A DNA stretch of 48,871 nt from an uncultured Acetatifactor sp. (GTDB taxonomy: Bacteria > Bacillota > Clostridia > Lachnospirales > Lachnospiraceae). This document shows positions 15,131 through 23,534 of the stretch, piece after piece. The notes beneath the pieces are model-generated. The model saw nothing but the letters and a program-made list of their open reading frames with translations. It had not been told where the DNA came from and ran no database searches. A program made the translations under genes and the position numbers. The DNA is taken from assembly GCA_910589035.1 (NCBI GenBank), contig CAJUSI010000041.1, forward strand, positions 1 to 48,871, in the 5' to 3' direction. Each line of letters begins with the position of its first letter. Position 1 is the first letter of the stretch.

Positions 15131-15590
15131 AAAAAGCCCTCTGCCGACTCTCATCAGCAAAGGGCGTCATCAACGCGGTACCACCTTTGTTCGCAGTCCA
15201 TGATATTCCGCATCCCGGACTGCCTCAGCGACTTCCCGTCAACATCCCCGCTGCAAACAACGGGGCATGTGACCCTCGCGGCATTCACCAAATGGATGCC
15301 GGAGCATCCGCCCGGCTCATTGCCCGCGGGAATAAAGTCCCATCCTATAACGGAGATAACCCGTGAAACCCTAGTAAATACCCGGAAAACATAACCGTTC
15401 CCTTCCGTACCTTTCAGGCCCCCGGCTTGGAAGCTACCTTCCGCATTCCTTCCTTTGGACAGCCTCTCAGCATCCGCTTCCCGGACAGCCGCCCTCTCTG
15501 CTAAGGGGTAATGCGTACTCCTCTTCGTCGCAGCCTTTCATTTATAATGATGTCGGGGTCAAAAGATATTTTGCCCCCGGTATCAATATA
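15131..15590 (-). ncRNA. T-box leader, tRNA-Val specific
   Basis: The conserved T-box AAAGGTGGTACCGCG (complement of 15174-15188) is followed by a terminator hairpin GCCCTTTGC/GCAGAGGGC plus TTTTT (15131-15165). Stem I can be traced: GGCT and GAAG at its base pair with CTTC and AGCC, the AGTA (S-turn) motif lies in the 5' strand, GCATT pairs with AATGC above, and the specifier position on the 3' strand reads GTA (15435-15437), a valine codon. Uncharged tRNA-Val would stabilise the antiterminator and let valS and the downstream genes be transcribed. Confidence 0.92.
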
Positions 15591-15596
15591 TTGGAT

Positions 15597-15625
15597 ACTA
15601 TAGGATAAATGTTCCCTTTTGTCAA
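15597..15625 (-). promoter_or_regulatory. Promoter of the valS T-box transcript
   Basis: Minus strand TTGACA (15620-15625), 17-base spacer, TATAGT (15597-15602). A GGGG-CAAAA/TTTTG-CCCC hairpin lies just downstream at about 15555-15578. Confidence 0.8.
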
Positions 15626-15648
15626 GAGCGAAATTGGGCGAATTAATA

Positions 15649-17943
15649 TCACAGCCATCTCCAGTACAATTCCGTGTCCAGCTTCCATTCGTCCTTTATT
15701 CCCAGTTCCTTCATCCGCTGGAGGAGCATAGCTTCAATCTCTTCCTCCTGAACAAATACCTTACCCTCCGCCTGGCAAAGGGCAATATAATTCTGGCATT
15801 CCTGGGAAGACTCGTCATATATTTCTGCCACATGATATTCCGAGCCGTTTATCGTATAAATACTAATTTGCATTCGAGGATCCGCCGTCTCCGCATCAAA
15901 GGCCTCCTGATATGCCTCCTCCGATACAAAGCTGACCCACCAGCCTCCCAGAATTTCTATCTGGCATATACTCTGCACCTCATGCTCCGCATTTATGTAT
16001 TCCAGCTCTTCACAGTAGTCCCCCGCTCCGCTGGAGCCCCCCGTATAAATACATCCGTAAGAATAAATTGCGGTTCCGCTCCTTGCCCAGGACTCACGGG
16101 AATAGATCAGTTCAAGTTCCCCGTCCCTGCAGGCAATTATTGCCGTCAGATCGCTGTCGTCATCAGGAGAATAAATATCCAGCCCCACAAACCTCACCGC
16201 CAGCTCCTCCACGCCGTCGCCGCCGCAGTCCAGATAGGCGTACTCAATCCTGGTAATTGTATCCTTTTCGCTGTATTCCAGATATACCTTCTCCACCTTG
16301 GCCAGCATGTCCTGAATAGTTAAATCCATCTGTTCCTGATCGGAAAACCAGGCGCCGGCCCTGGTGCGGACCGTCTTTTCTCCTCTGAGAAAGCTTTCAT
16401 AAACCAGGATGGGGCTGTCCCAGTCGTTGAAATGATACTCCGCCCCTTCATCCAGATAGACTCCCCACATATTGAGGAAAAGCAGCTCCTGATATCCTCC
16501 GGCCGCCTGCAGATCGGCAAAAAGATCCTGTTCCGGATTTGCGGCAGCCCCGCTGTCAAGTGCCAGGCCGTATTTTCCGAATAAATCCACTATCCTTTCA
16601 CGGCAATATGCGCTGTCGTAATTTACCTCATGATCGTAGACCTCGTCATATACCGTCTCTTCATTCAGCAGATTTCCGAATGCGTCATATTCATATGCCT
16701 TAAATTCAAAATCGGACGAACCTCCCCCTGTTTGCAGAATGCCAAGGGGCATATAGAAAGTTGTGCCGTCATAGCGATACAGCTTGATATTTGCCTGGTA
16801 GCCGTCAGAAAGGATTCCGGACAGTTCCTCTTTGACGAAAAGATAAGGAACGCCCCCGCCGTCCACCATGGAATAAAGCACCTCATAACCGAACATATCC
16901 CAAATGCGTTCCTCCGAATGCTCCGCTTTCTTCACGGGGACATTGTTCTCCACTTCATAAATGCTCAGGCTGATCTCCTCTTCCTTCAGGACAAGCACCA
17001 GCATTTCATCCCTTCCGTCCCCATCCAGATCGCGGATTTCAGCCTTCGCCATACCGGCTGCCCCGGTCCAGTTTTTATTCTCTTCAAAAGAGACATTCCA
17101 GTCAAAGAACTGGCTTCTGGCGTTTAAATCCGCATAGCCGTATTGGGGCTCCAGTTCATTTTTCAGATACTCCTGCAGCTTTGCCGTCGCCGCCTCATTC
17201 TCCAAATGCCCTATTTCTTCTATCTTCCCCTCTATTTCCTCCTGGGCATCCTCATCCTCCCGGGTTTTCTTCAGGCCTTTCTCCAGTATGCCGATAGCCT
17301 CCTCATACTCTCCTTCCATAACCCGGATATCCGCGGACTTAAGATAGGCCTCCGTAAGACCCGGATCCAACTTCAACGCCTCCTCATAATATGCAAGCGC
17401 TTCCTCATACTCCTCCGCATCGAAGCACTCCTCCGCCAGCTTCATGTTCTTACGGCTCATATAGGCATCGCCGGTAAAATACAGCGCAGCTCCCGCACCG
17501 GCCCCAATGAGCAGCACCACTACAATGACAAGGGCTATAATCCCGCCTTTCCCTTTCTTTTTCTTCCCCGGCTGTGCGCTCCCGATCGCGGCATTTCCTT
17601 CCTGTATGCTCCCGGGCACAGCATTCTGCGCACTCCCGGCCGCAGCATTCCCTCCCTGCGCACTCCCGGGCACGACACTTCCTTCCTGCATGCTCCCGGG
17701 CTCAGCATTCTGTACACTCCCGGCCGCAGCATTCCCTCCCTGCGCACTCCCGGGCTCAGCATTCTGTGCGCTCCCGATCGCGGCACTTCCTTCCTGCATG
17801 CTCCCGGGCACAGCATTCCCTGCCTGTATACCTGCAGCATTCTTCTCAGCTTCCACAGCATTTCCTGTATTCTGCCTCGCACCGCACTGAGAACAGAATA
17901 CCGCTCCCTCGCTCACTTCTTTTCCACAATTATGACAAAACAT
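15649..17943 (-). CDS. Zinc-ribbon membrane protein with peptide repeats, TPR and FG-GAP-like motifs
   Basis: The 764-residue protein has an N-terminal zinc ribbon (CxxC at 3-6 and 17-20), then about 100 residues of tandem Gly/Ala/Ser/Gln/Asn repeats (units such as NAVPGSMQEG and NAAAGSAQ), a Lys-rich stop, one membrane helix (IIALVIVVVLLIGAGAGAALYF), TPR-like helices (residues about 160-250), and an extracytoplasmic region with two Asp-rich calcium-binding-like loops (DLDGDGRDE and DCGGDGVEE) as in FG-GAP/VCBS-type repeats. It is probably a cell-envelope protein with its ribbon in the cytoplasm. Function unknown. It ends just before the valS promoter. The DNA repeats make other frames open too, so slippage variants are likely. 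Confidence 0.78.
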   Translation of the reverse strand: MFCHNCGKEVSEGAVFCSQCGARQNTGNAVEAEKNAAGIQAGNAVPGSMQEGSAAIGSAQNAEPGSAQGGNAAAGSVQNAEPGSMQEGSVVPGSAQGGNAAAGSAQNAVPGSIQEGNAAIGSAQPGKKKKGKGGIIALVIVVVLLIGAGAGAALYFTGDAYMSRKNMKLAEECFDAEEYEEALAYYEEALKLDPGLTEAYLKSADIRVMEGEYEEAIGILEKGLKKTREDEDAQEEIEGKIEEIGHLENEAATAKLQEYLKNELEPQYGYADLNARSQFFDWNVSFEENKNWTGAAGMAKAEIRDLDGDGRDEMLVLVLKEEEISLSIYEVENNVPVKKAEHSEERIWDMFGYEVLYSMVDGGGVPYLFVKEELSGILSDGYQANIKLYRYDGTTFYMPLGILQTGGGSSDFEFKAYEYDAFGNLLNEETVYDEVYDHEVNYDSAYCRERIVDLFGKYGLALDSGAAANPEQDLFADLQAAGGYQELLFLNMWGVYLDEGAEYHFNDWDSPILVYESFLRGEKTVRTRAGAWFSDQEQMDLTIQDMLAKVEKVYLEYSEKDTITRIEYAYLDCGGDGVEELAVRFVGLDIYSPDDDSDLTAIIACRDGELELIYSRESWARSGTAIYSYGCIYTGGSSGAGDYCEELEYINAEHEVQSICQIEILGGWWVSFVSEEAYQEAFDAETADPRMQISIYTINGSEYHVAEIYDESSQECQNYIALCQAEGKVFVQEEEIEAMLLQRMKELGIKDEWKLDTELYWRWL
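17575..17830. repeat. Tandem repeats inside the 15649 gene
   Basis: About ten imperfect copies of a unit near 24-30 bases with cores GCACTCCCGGGC and CAGCATTC encode the Gly/Ala/Ser/Gln repeats. Because the unit length is a multiple of three, all frames on both strands remain open and yield false ORFs. Confidence 0.8.
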
Positions 17944-18157
17944 GATTTTATCCTCCTATCCTTTTTTATATTTTACCTATCTTTTAACCAGCCTGTCAAT
18001 ACTTTCTATATGAATTCTCGTCCACTTTCCGGAGCAGGGGTACTTTTCACGGGGTGGGGACGTATCGCTGGCAGATGGCCGTCATTCCTGTATGGACACG
18101 CTTTCGAACACGCTGCGCGCGGAGAAAAAACGTAATGGTACAAAAGGCGCAAATTAC
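17944..18157. other. Intergenic, no gene seen
   Basis: Together with 18218-18494 and 18593-18688 this forms a region of about 740 bases between a minus-strand gene and csoR. It contains two tandem-repeat blocks but no ORF with a ribosome binding site or recognisable product. It may be the residue of a decayed gene. Confidence 0.5.
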
Positions 18158-18217
18158 GGCGTCCTGGCACAAAATGCGGCGTCCTGGCACAAAATGCGAC
18201 GTCCTGGCACAAAGTAC
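18158..18217. repeat. 20-bp tandem repeat, three copies
   Basis: Units GGCGTCCTGGCACAAAATGC at 18158-18177 and 18178-18197 are identical; 18198-18217 differs at three bases. Confidence 0.9.
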
Positions 18218-18494
18218 GGTGCCTAAGTACCGACATTTTTACAGTCCTTTACAGGAACTGCGTCCACATGCCAGCTAAAAAACCATGCCGTGAAAAATAA
18301 CGGAGCAGGCGTCGGTTTGCTCTCCAATGATACATACATGGCGCTGTATACAGGCGGTGCTTCCGGAAGGGCTTTTCATGAGACACTGGTGAGATGTGGA
18401 GAGGAGACTCCCGGCAATGGGAGCCCTCTGGCGAGCATTGCCGGTGCATGAGGCTCCTCGGAACGCCTATCGAACAGTCTCATAAAAGTCCTTT

Positions 18495-18592
18495 CGGAGA
18501 GCACCGCCGTCTCGAAAAGCACCTCCGTCTGAGAAAGCACCTCCGCCTGGGAGCGCACCTCCGCCCGGGAGCACCCCCGGGAGCGCACCTCC
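18495..18592. repeat. 18-bp tandem repeat, about five copies
   Basis: Imperfect units of the type GAGAAAGCACCTCCGCCT begin at 18495, 18513, 18531, 18549 and 18567, drifting to GC-rich sequence at the right end. Confidence 0.8.
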
Positions 18593-18688
18593 CACAGTCC
18601 TTCCGCAAATGACATTGTGGCAGGAATCGTAACGCCCTTCTGAAAATACGCTTATAGAAGCCCTCCTGGAAATACTTTAAAATATATC

Positions 18689-18717
18689 TTGCATTATACC
18701 CCGTGGGGGTATATAAT
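18689..18717 (+). promoter_or_regulatory. csoR-copA promoter with CsoR operator
   Basis: TTGCAT (18689-18694) and TATAAT (18712-18717) have a 17-base spacer filled by ATACCCCGTGGGGGTAT (18696-18712), a near-perfect palindrome of the CsoR type (TACCCC-GGGGGTA). CsoR bound here would block RNA polymerase until copper(I) releases it. Confidence 0.88.
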
Positions 18718-18799
18718 ATATCATAAGCTCAGAAACTCAACAACCCCGCGGAAGCCAAACGGGAATCTTCGAGCCATTCCTTGCAGGAGGGAAAACCGT

Positions 18800-19225
18800 A
18801 TGGAAAAAGAACAGGATAAATATAAAAAGAACGGATATCCTGATAACCAGGATGATCAGGATATCCAGGATGATCAGGACAATACCGGAAAACAGCCGGG
18901 CCAGGACAGGGAAAACGGGACTCCTGCACAGGAGCAATGCTGCACCCATAAAGTGAAGGAGCGCGAGCCCCGGGAATTCAGGAACCTGATACACCGCCTG
19001 AACAGAATCGAAGGACAGGTGCGCGGGATCAGGGGCATGGTGGAAAAGGATGCCTACTGCACCGATATCCTCGTCCAGGTGGCGGCCGTCAACGCCGCGC
19101 TGAACAGCTTTAACAAAGTACTGCTCGCCAATCATATCAAAACCTGCGTCACCAGGGATATCCGGGAAGGAAAAGAGGAAACGGTCGACGAACTGGTAGC
19201 CGTTTTACAGAAATTGATGAAATGA
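18800..19225 (+). CDS. csoR: CsoR-family copper-sensing repressor
   Basis: CsoR proteins are helical repressors that leave DNA when Cu(I) binds Cys-His-Cys. The conserved domain runs from about residue 58: NLIHRLNRIEGQVRGIRGMVEKDAYCTDILVQVAAV (ligand Cys in the YCTDIL motif), then NHIKTCV with the His and second Cys. The N-terminal 50 residues are an unusual Asp/Gln-rich tail with repeated DNQDDQDIQDDQD and a CCTH patch. The ATG at 18800 follows GCAGGAGGG; the frame is open further upstream across the operator, so that part is untranslated. It precedes copA by 124 bases, in the same direction. Confidence 0.93.
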   Translation: MEKEQDKYKKNGYPDNQDDQDIQDDQDNTGKQPGQDRENGTPAQEQCCTHKVKEREPREFRNLIHRLNRIEGQVRGIRGMVEKDAYCTDILVQVAAVNAALNSFNKVLLANHIKTCVTRDIREGKEETVDELVAVLQKLMK

Positions 19226-19349
19226 AACTTACATCCGGCAATGCGGAGAAGGAAAGGGGTTGTGCCGGGGCGCTGTCCGGCACTGTTCCGCGTCCGCAGA
19301 GCCAATGGCAATGCCATTTTTATGAAAAACACAGCGCAGAAATGAGGCT

Positions 19350-21938
19350 ATGATGGAACAATACACAGTCACCGGAATGAGCTGCGCCGCCTGCAGCGCC
19401 CGGGTGGAAAAAGCGGTTTCAAAGGTGCCGGGTGTCGCCTCCTGCTCGGTGAGCCTGCTCACCAATTCCATGGGGGTGGAGGGAACGGCCGGCGCAGACG
19501 CCATTATCCGGGCGGTGGAGGAAGCCGGATACGGAGCTTCCCCGAAGACGGCGCACGCCCGCTCGTCAGTCCCGGCGCAGAACGAGGACGCCCTGGCGGA
19601 TCATGATACGCCCCTCTTAAGGCGGCGCCTGCTTGCCTCCCTTGGATTTCTGATTCTGCTGATGTACTTATCCATGGGGCATATGATGTGGGGCTGGCCC
19701 CTGCCCGGGATCCTGGCCGGTAATCATGTGGCTGCCGGATTGCTGCAGCTGCTTCTGACTGTCGTTATCATGGTGATCAATCAGAAATTCTTCATCAGCG
19801 GATTCAAAAGCCTGTGGCACAGAGCGCCCAATATGGACACCCTGGTTGCCCTGGGTTCCACGGCGGCCTTCGGATACAGCACCTACGCCCTGTTTGCCAT
19901 GACCGACGCCCAGATGCGGGGAGATATGGCCGGCGTAATGTCCTTTATGCATGAATTTTATTTTGAGTCGGCGGCGATGATACTGACACTGATTACCCTG
20001 GGAAAGATGCTGGAAGCCCGTTCCAAGGGAAAGACCACTGATGCCCTGAAGGGGCTGATGAAGCTTGCGCCCAAGACCGCAACCGTCCTGCGGGACGGAG
20101 AGGAACTTTCGGTACCCATCGAACAGGTGCAGAAGGGAGATATCTTTACGGTCCGTCCCGGTGAAAATATCCCGGTTGACGGCGTGGTGCTGGAGGGCAA
20201 CAGCGCCGTCAACGAAGCGGCCCTTACGGGAGAAAGCATCCCTGTGGACAAAGCCGCCGGGGACAATGTCTCCGCAGCCACCGTGAACCAGTCCGGTTTC
20301 CTGAAATGCCGGGCCACAAGGGTGGGCGAGGACACCACCCTTTCCCAGATCATCCGCATGGTCAGCGACGCGGCCGCCACAAAGGCTCCCATTGCCAAGG
20401 TCGCGGACCGGGTATCCGGCGTGTTCGTGCCCGCCGTAATTGCCATCGCCGCCGTGACCGTCCTGGTCTGGCTGATTGCTGGCGAAGGCGTCGGCTTTGC
20501 CCTGGCCAGGGGCATTTCCGTCCTCGTCATCAGCTGTCCCTGCGCCCTGGGCCTTGCCACGCCGGTTGCCATTATGGTGGGAAACGGCGTGGGAGCGAAA
20601 AACGGAATTATGTTCAAGACCGCCGTGTCCTTAGAGGAGGCCGGAAAGGCAGGTATTGTCGCCCTTGACAAGACGGGAACAATCACCAGCGGAACGCCGA
20701 AGGTGACGGATCTGATCCCCGCAGAGGGAATTTCGAAGGAAGAGCTGCTGCGTCTGGCAGTTTCGCTGGAGCAAAAAAGCGAACATCCCCTGGCCCGCGC
20801 CATCCTGGAATATGCCTCCCGGCAGCAGATCAGGGCCATGGAGGCGGATGACTTCACGGCGCTCCCGGGGAACGGCCTCACAGGCGTATGCGGGGGCGAA
20901 AGACTGGCCGGCGGCAATTACCAATTTATCAGCACCCAGGCCAAAGTGCCCTCTCAGCTTCTGGAGCAATCCCAGCGCCTTGCCGAAGAAGGCAAAACCC
21001 CTCTGTTTTTTGCAAGGGACGGCCGGATGGCGGGCATGATCGCCGTCGCGGATGTGATGAAGGAGGACGCCCCCCGGGCGGTGCGCGAGCTGCAGGATAT
21101 GGGAATCCGCGTGGTTATGCTGACCGGGGATAACGAGCGAACGGCAAAAGCCATCGGAGCCCAGGCCGGGGTGGACGAGGTGATCGCGGGCGTCCTTCCG
21201 GACGGCAAGGAGAATGTGATCCGCACCCTGGGACAGCAGGGAAAAGTCGCCATGGTGGGAGACGGAATCAACGATGCCCCGGCGCTCACCAGAGCGGATA
21301 TCGGAATCGCCATAGGCGCGGGAACGGATATCGCCATCGACGCCGCGGATGTGGTACTGATGAAGAGCAGTCTGGCGGATGTGCCGGCGGCTATCCGCCT
21401 AAGCCGCGCAACTCTCCGCAATATCCACGAAAACCTTTTCTGGGCCTTTATTTACAATGTCATCGGGATCCCCCTGGCGGCGGGCGTCTGGATTCCCCTG
21501 TTTCACTGGCAGCTCAACCCCATGTTCGGGGCCGCCGCCATGAGCCTGTCCAGCTTCTGCGTGGTAACCAACGCATTGCGCCTGAACCTGGTATCCATAC
21601 ACGGCACCGCTAAAAAAGCGGGCAGATCTGCTTCGAAGAATGCTATGCATTCCTCCGGGCCGGAGCACGCTTTTCAAGATAATACAGAGCAGAAAAACAA
21701 AAATCAAGAAGACATGGAGGGAAAGTCAATGGAAAAGACTATGAAAATCGAAGGAATGATGTGCGGGCACTGCGAGGCCAGAGTGAAGAAATGCCTGGAA
21801 GCCCTGGCCCAGGTGGAAGAAGCCGCGGTAAGCCATGAAAAGGGAACCGCCGTGGTAAAGCTGAGTGTCGAAATCAGCGACGAAGCGCTGAAAAAGGCCG
21901 TGGAGGATCAGGATTACAAGGTGACGGCTATCCTGTAG
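19350..21938 (+). CDS. copA: Copper-exporting P1B-type ATPase with C-terminal metal-binding domain
   Basis: CopA pumps Cu(I) out at the expense of ATP. The 862-residue protein has an N-terminal heavy-metal domain (GMSCAAC, 9-15), the first membrane helices, the actuator motif TGES (293-296), the channel motif CPC (396-398), the phosphorylation site DKTGT (440-444), the HP motif SEHPLA, and GDGINDAPAL. After the last helices a linker leads to a second heavy-metal domain (GMMCGHC, Cys805 and Cys808). That domain begins with its own Shine-Dalgarno and ATG (21729) in frame, suggesting a former separate copZ. Two ATG codons (19350, 19353) are possible starts. A terminator follows at 22018. Confidence 0.96.
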   Translation: MMEQYTVTGMSCAACSARVEKAVSKVPGVASCSVSLLTNSMGVEGTAGADAIIRAVEEAGYGASPKTAHARSSVPAQNEDALADHDTPLLRRRLLASLGFLILLMYLSMGHMMWGWPLPGILAGNHVAAGLLQLLLTVVIMVINQKFFISGFKSLWHRAPNMDTLVALGSTAAFGYSTYALFAMTDAQMRGDMAGVMSFMHEFYFESAAMILTLITLGKMLEARSKGKTTDALKGLMKLAPKTATVLRDGEELSVPIEQVQKGDIFTVRPGENIPVDGVVLEGNSAVNEAALTGESIPVDKAAGDNVSAATVNQSGFLKCRATRVGEDTTLSQIIRMVSDAAATKAPIAKVADRVSGVFVPAVIAIAAVTVLVWLIAGEGVGFALARGISVLVISCPCALGLATPVAIMVGNGVGAKNGIMFKTAVSLEEAGKAGIVALDKTGTITSGTPKVTDLIPAEGISKEELLRLAVSLEQKSEHPLARAILEYASRQQIRAMEADDFTALPGNGLTGVCGGERLAGGNYQFISTQAKVPSQLLEQSQRLAEEGKTPLFFARDGRMAGMIAVADVMKEDAPRAVRELQDMGIRVVMLTGDNERTAKAIGAQAGVDEVIAGVLPDGKENVIRTLGQQGKVAMVGDGINDAPALTRADIGIAIGAGTDIAIDAADVVLMKSSLADVPAAIRLSRATLRNIHENLFWAFIYNVIGIPLAAGVWIPLFHWQLNPMFGAAAMSLSSFCVVTNALRLNLVSIHGTAKKAGRSASKNAMHSSGPEHAFQDNTEQKNKNQEDMEGKSMEKTMKIEGMMCGHCEARVKKCLEALAQVEEAAVSHEKGTAVVKLSVEISDEALKKAVEDQDYKVTAIL
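21729..21938 (+). other. Possible internally started CopZ-like chaperone
   Basis: Within copA, GGAGGG lies seven bases before an in-frame ATG (21729-21731). Initiation there would give a 69-residue protein consisting only of a heavy-metal-associated domain with GMMCGHC, the size and layout of the copper chaperone CopZ. Confidence 0.5.
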
Positions 21939-22017
21939 AAGACCTCTCTGAGGTCTCCGGGCCATATTTTTCCTGACCCGGACAGGGCGAAATCAGGATT
22001 CTATATCCCCAAAAGGA

Positions 22018-22067
22018 AGAGGGGCCGGCGCAGCCAAATATGCGCACAGCCCCTCTGTTTTCTTCTT
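22018..22067 (+). terminator. Terminator after copA
   Basis: AGAGGGGC (22018-22025) pairs with GCCCCTCT (22049-22056), followed by GTTTTCTTC. The remaining sequence to 22325 shows no gene. Confidence 0.8.
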
Positions 22068-22325
22068 TGTTATTCCTATTTTCTTTTTTCTTCTTTTTTA
22101 TTTCTATCTTCCGGGCATTCTTTATTTCGTTTATTTCCAAACAATATTCAGTAGCCACATGCCAGCTTCCGCTGCTGTCACCGGCTATCTCAATGCCGGG
22201 TCGGAAAATACCATGACAAAGCCTTTCTGCCATACCGGACTTTACCGGAAAGCGATCTGCCCCGGACAAGCCGGAAGCAAAACTCTACCAGGATGAGCTG
22301 GATTTCGTTGTCAGGAAAACTTATT

Positions 22326-23489
22326 TTACATCTGCCTGGATGCGCTGCTCACGCTAAGCAGCTTCTGGCGCATTTCGTCCTCGATCCTGACAAGCTCCTG
22401 TTCCGCGCTCTTTCTCTTGGCGCGTCCGTCCTCCTGGATCTTCATCACCTCATCCAGGGTGCTGATCAGGGTTTTGTTGGTGGCGGTCAGGGTCTCAATA
22501 TCCACGATGCCCCTCTGGCTTTCCTTCGCCGTTTCGATGGTGGCCGTCTTTAAGGTCTCCGCATTCTTCTTCAGCAGGGCGTTGGTCATATCCGTCACTT
22601 CTCTCTGGGCTCTGGCCGCCTCCGAGGAATGGCTTAAGCCGATGGCAATCACCATCTGGCTCTTCCACAGAGGGATGGTGTTCACCAGAGTGGACTGTAT
22701 TTTCTCCGACATGGCCGCGTCGTTGCTCTGAATCAGACGGATCTGGGGAGCCATCTGCATGGAAATGGTCCTGGTCAGCTCCAGATCGTAGATCTTCTTC
22801 TCAAAGCGCTCGCACATGGCGGCGTAATCATTGGCCGCCTGGGTATCCTCCGGAAGCCCGCTCTGCTCCGCCTTGGCCAGGAGCTTTGGCAGCTCCACGG
22901 TTCTCGCCTGCTCCAGCTTCTGCTTGCCCGCAAGGATGTACATGGACAGCTCCTTGAAATAATTCAGATTCAGCTCATACATCTTATCCAGCATGGCGGC
23001 GTCCTTCAGCAGAGTCACCTGGTGATCCTCCATGACCTTGCAGATTTTGTTGATATTCCCCTCTGCCTTGTCGTATTTAATCTTCAGGTTATCCAACTTG
23101 TTTGCGCCCTTCTTGAAGAGACCGAAGAATCCCTTTTCCTCCTCCTCTTCGTTGAACCCCTTCAGTTCCGACACCACATCGGCCAGCATCTGCCCGATCT
23201 CCCCCATATCCTTGGTCCGCACATTATTTAACGCGTTTTCGGAGAAATCAGCAATCTTCTTCTGGCTGCCCGCCCCGTACTGCAGCACCATCTGGGTGTT
23301 GCTGATATCGATCTGCGCCGCGAAATCATCCACCATTTTCTGCTCGGCAGGAGTCAGTACCACCTCCGGAACCTTGGGCGCTTCTTCCTTCACCGGCTGT
23401 ATTTCCGCCTTCTCCTCCGTCTGTCCCCCAAAGGGCTCGAAGGTCAGCGACGGCGCTTCCTTTAACATTTCATCCAGATCATTGCTCAT
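22326..23489 (-). CDS. telA: TelA-family (toxic anion resistance) protein
   Basis: The 387-residue protein is mostly alpha-helical and fits the TelA family: L-PAEQKMVDDFAAQIDI near residue 60, FGLFKKGANKLDNLKIKYDKAEGNI, ARTVELPKL--KAEQSG, and the conserved NTIPLWKSQMVIAIGLSHSSEA-RAQREVTDMTNALLKKNAE. It is a soluble protein linked in other bacteria to tellurite or cell-envelope stress tolerance; the biochemical function is not established. Start is the ATG at 23489 with GGAGGG upstream; ten extra codons are open upstream. It lies 45 bases after the xpaC-like gene, in one operon. Confidence 0.88.
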   Translation of the reverse strand: MSNDLDEMLKEAPSLTFEPFGGQTEEKAEIQPVKEEAPKVPEVVLTPAEQKMVDDFAAQIDISNTQMVLQYGAGSQKKIADFSENALNNVRTKDMGEIGQMLADVVSELKGFNEEEEEKGFFGLFKKGANKLDNLKIKYDKAEGNINKICKVMEDHQVTLLKDAAMLDKMYELNLNYFKELSMYILAGKQKLEQARTVELPKLLAKAEQSGLPEDTQAANDYAAMCERFEKKIYDLELTRTISMQMAPQIRLIQSNDAAMSEKIQSTLVNTIPLWKSQMVIAIGLSHSSEAARAQREVTDMTNALLKKNAETLKTATIETAKESQRGIVDIETLTATNKTLISTLDEVMKIQEDGRAKRKSAEQELVRIEDEMRQKLLSVSSASRQM

Positions 23490-23534
23490 TTGGTTTCCCT
23501 CCATCCAATCTTTCTTCATTTTATTTTATCCGCT

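Noticed and set aside
17507..17945. Several ORFs on both strands
   Set aside because: Produced by the tandem repeat; the zinc-ribbon protein frame is the one with domains on both sides.
18158..18217. CRISPR array
   Set aside because: The 20-bp units are contiguous, with no spacers, and no cas genes are nearby.
18376..18615. 79-codon minus-strand repeat ORF
   Set aside because: Derived from the 18-bp tandem repeat; no site and no conserved sequence.
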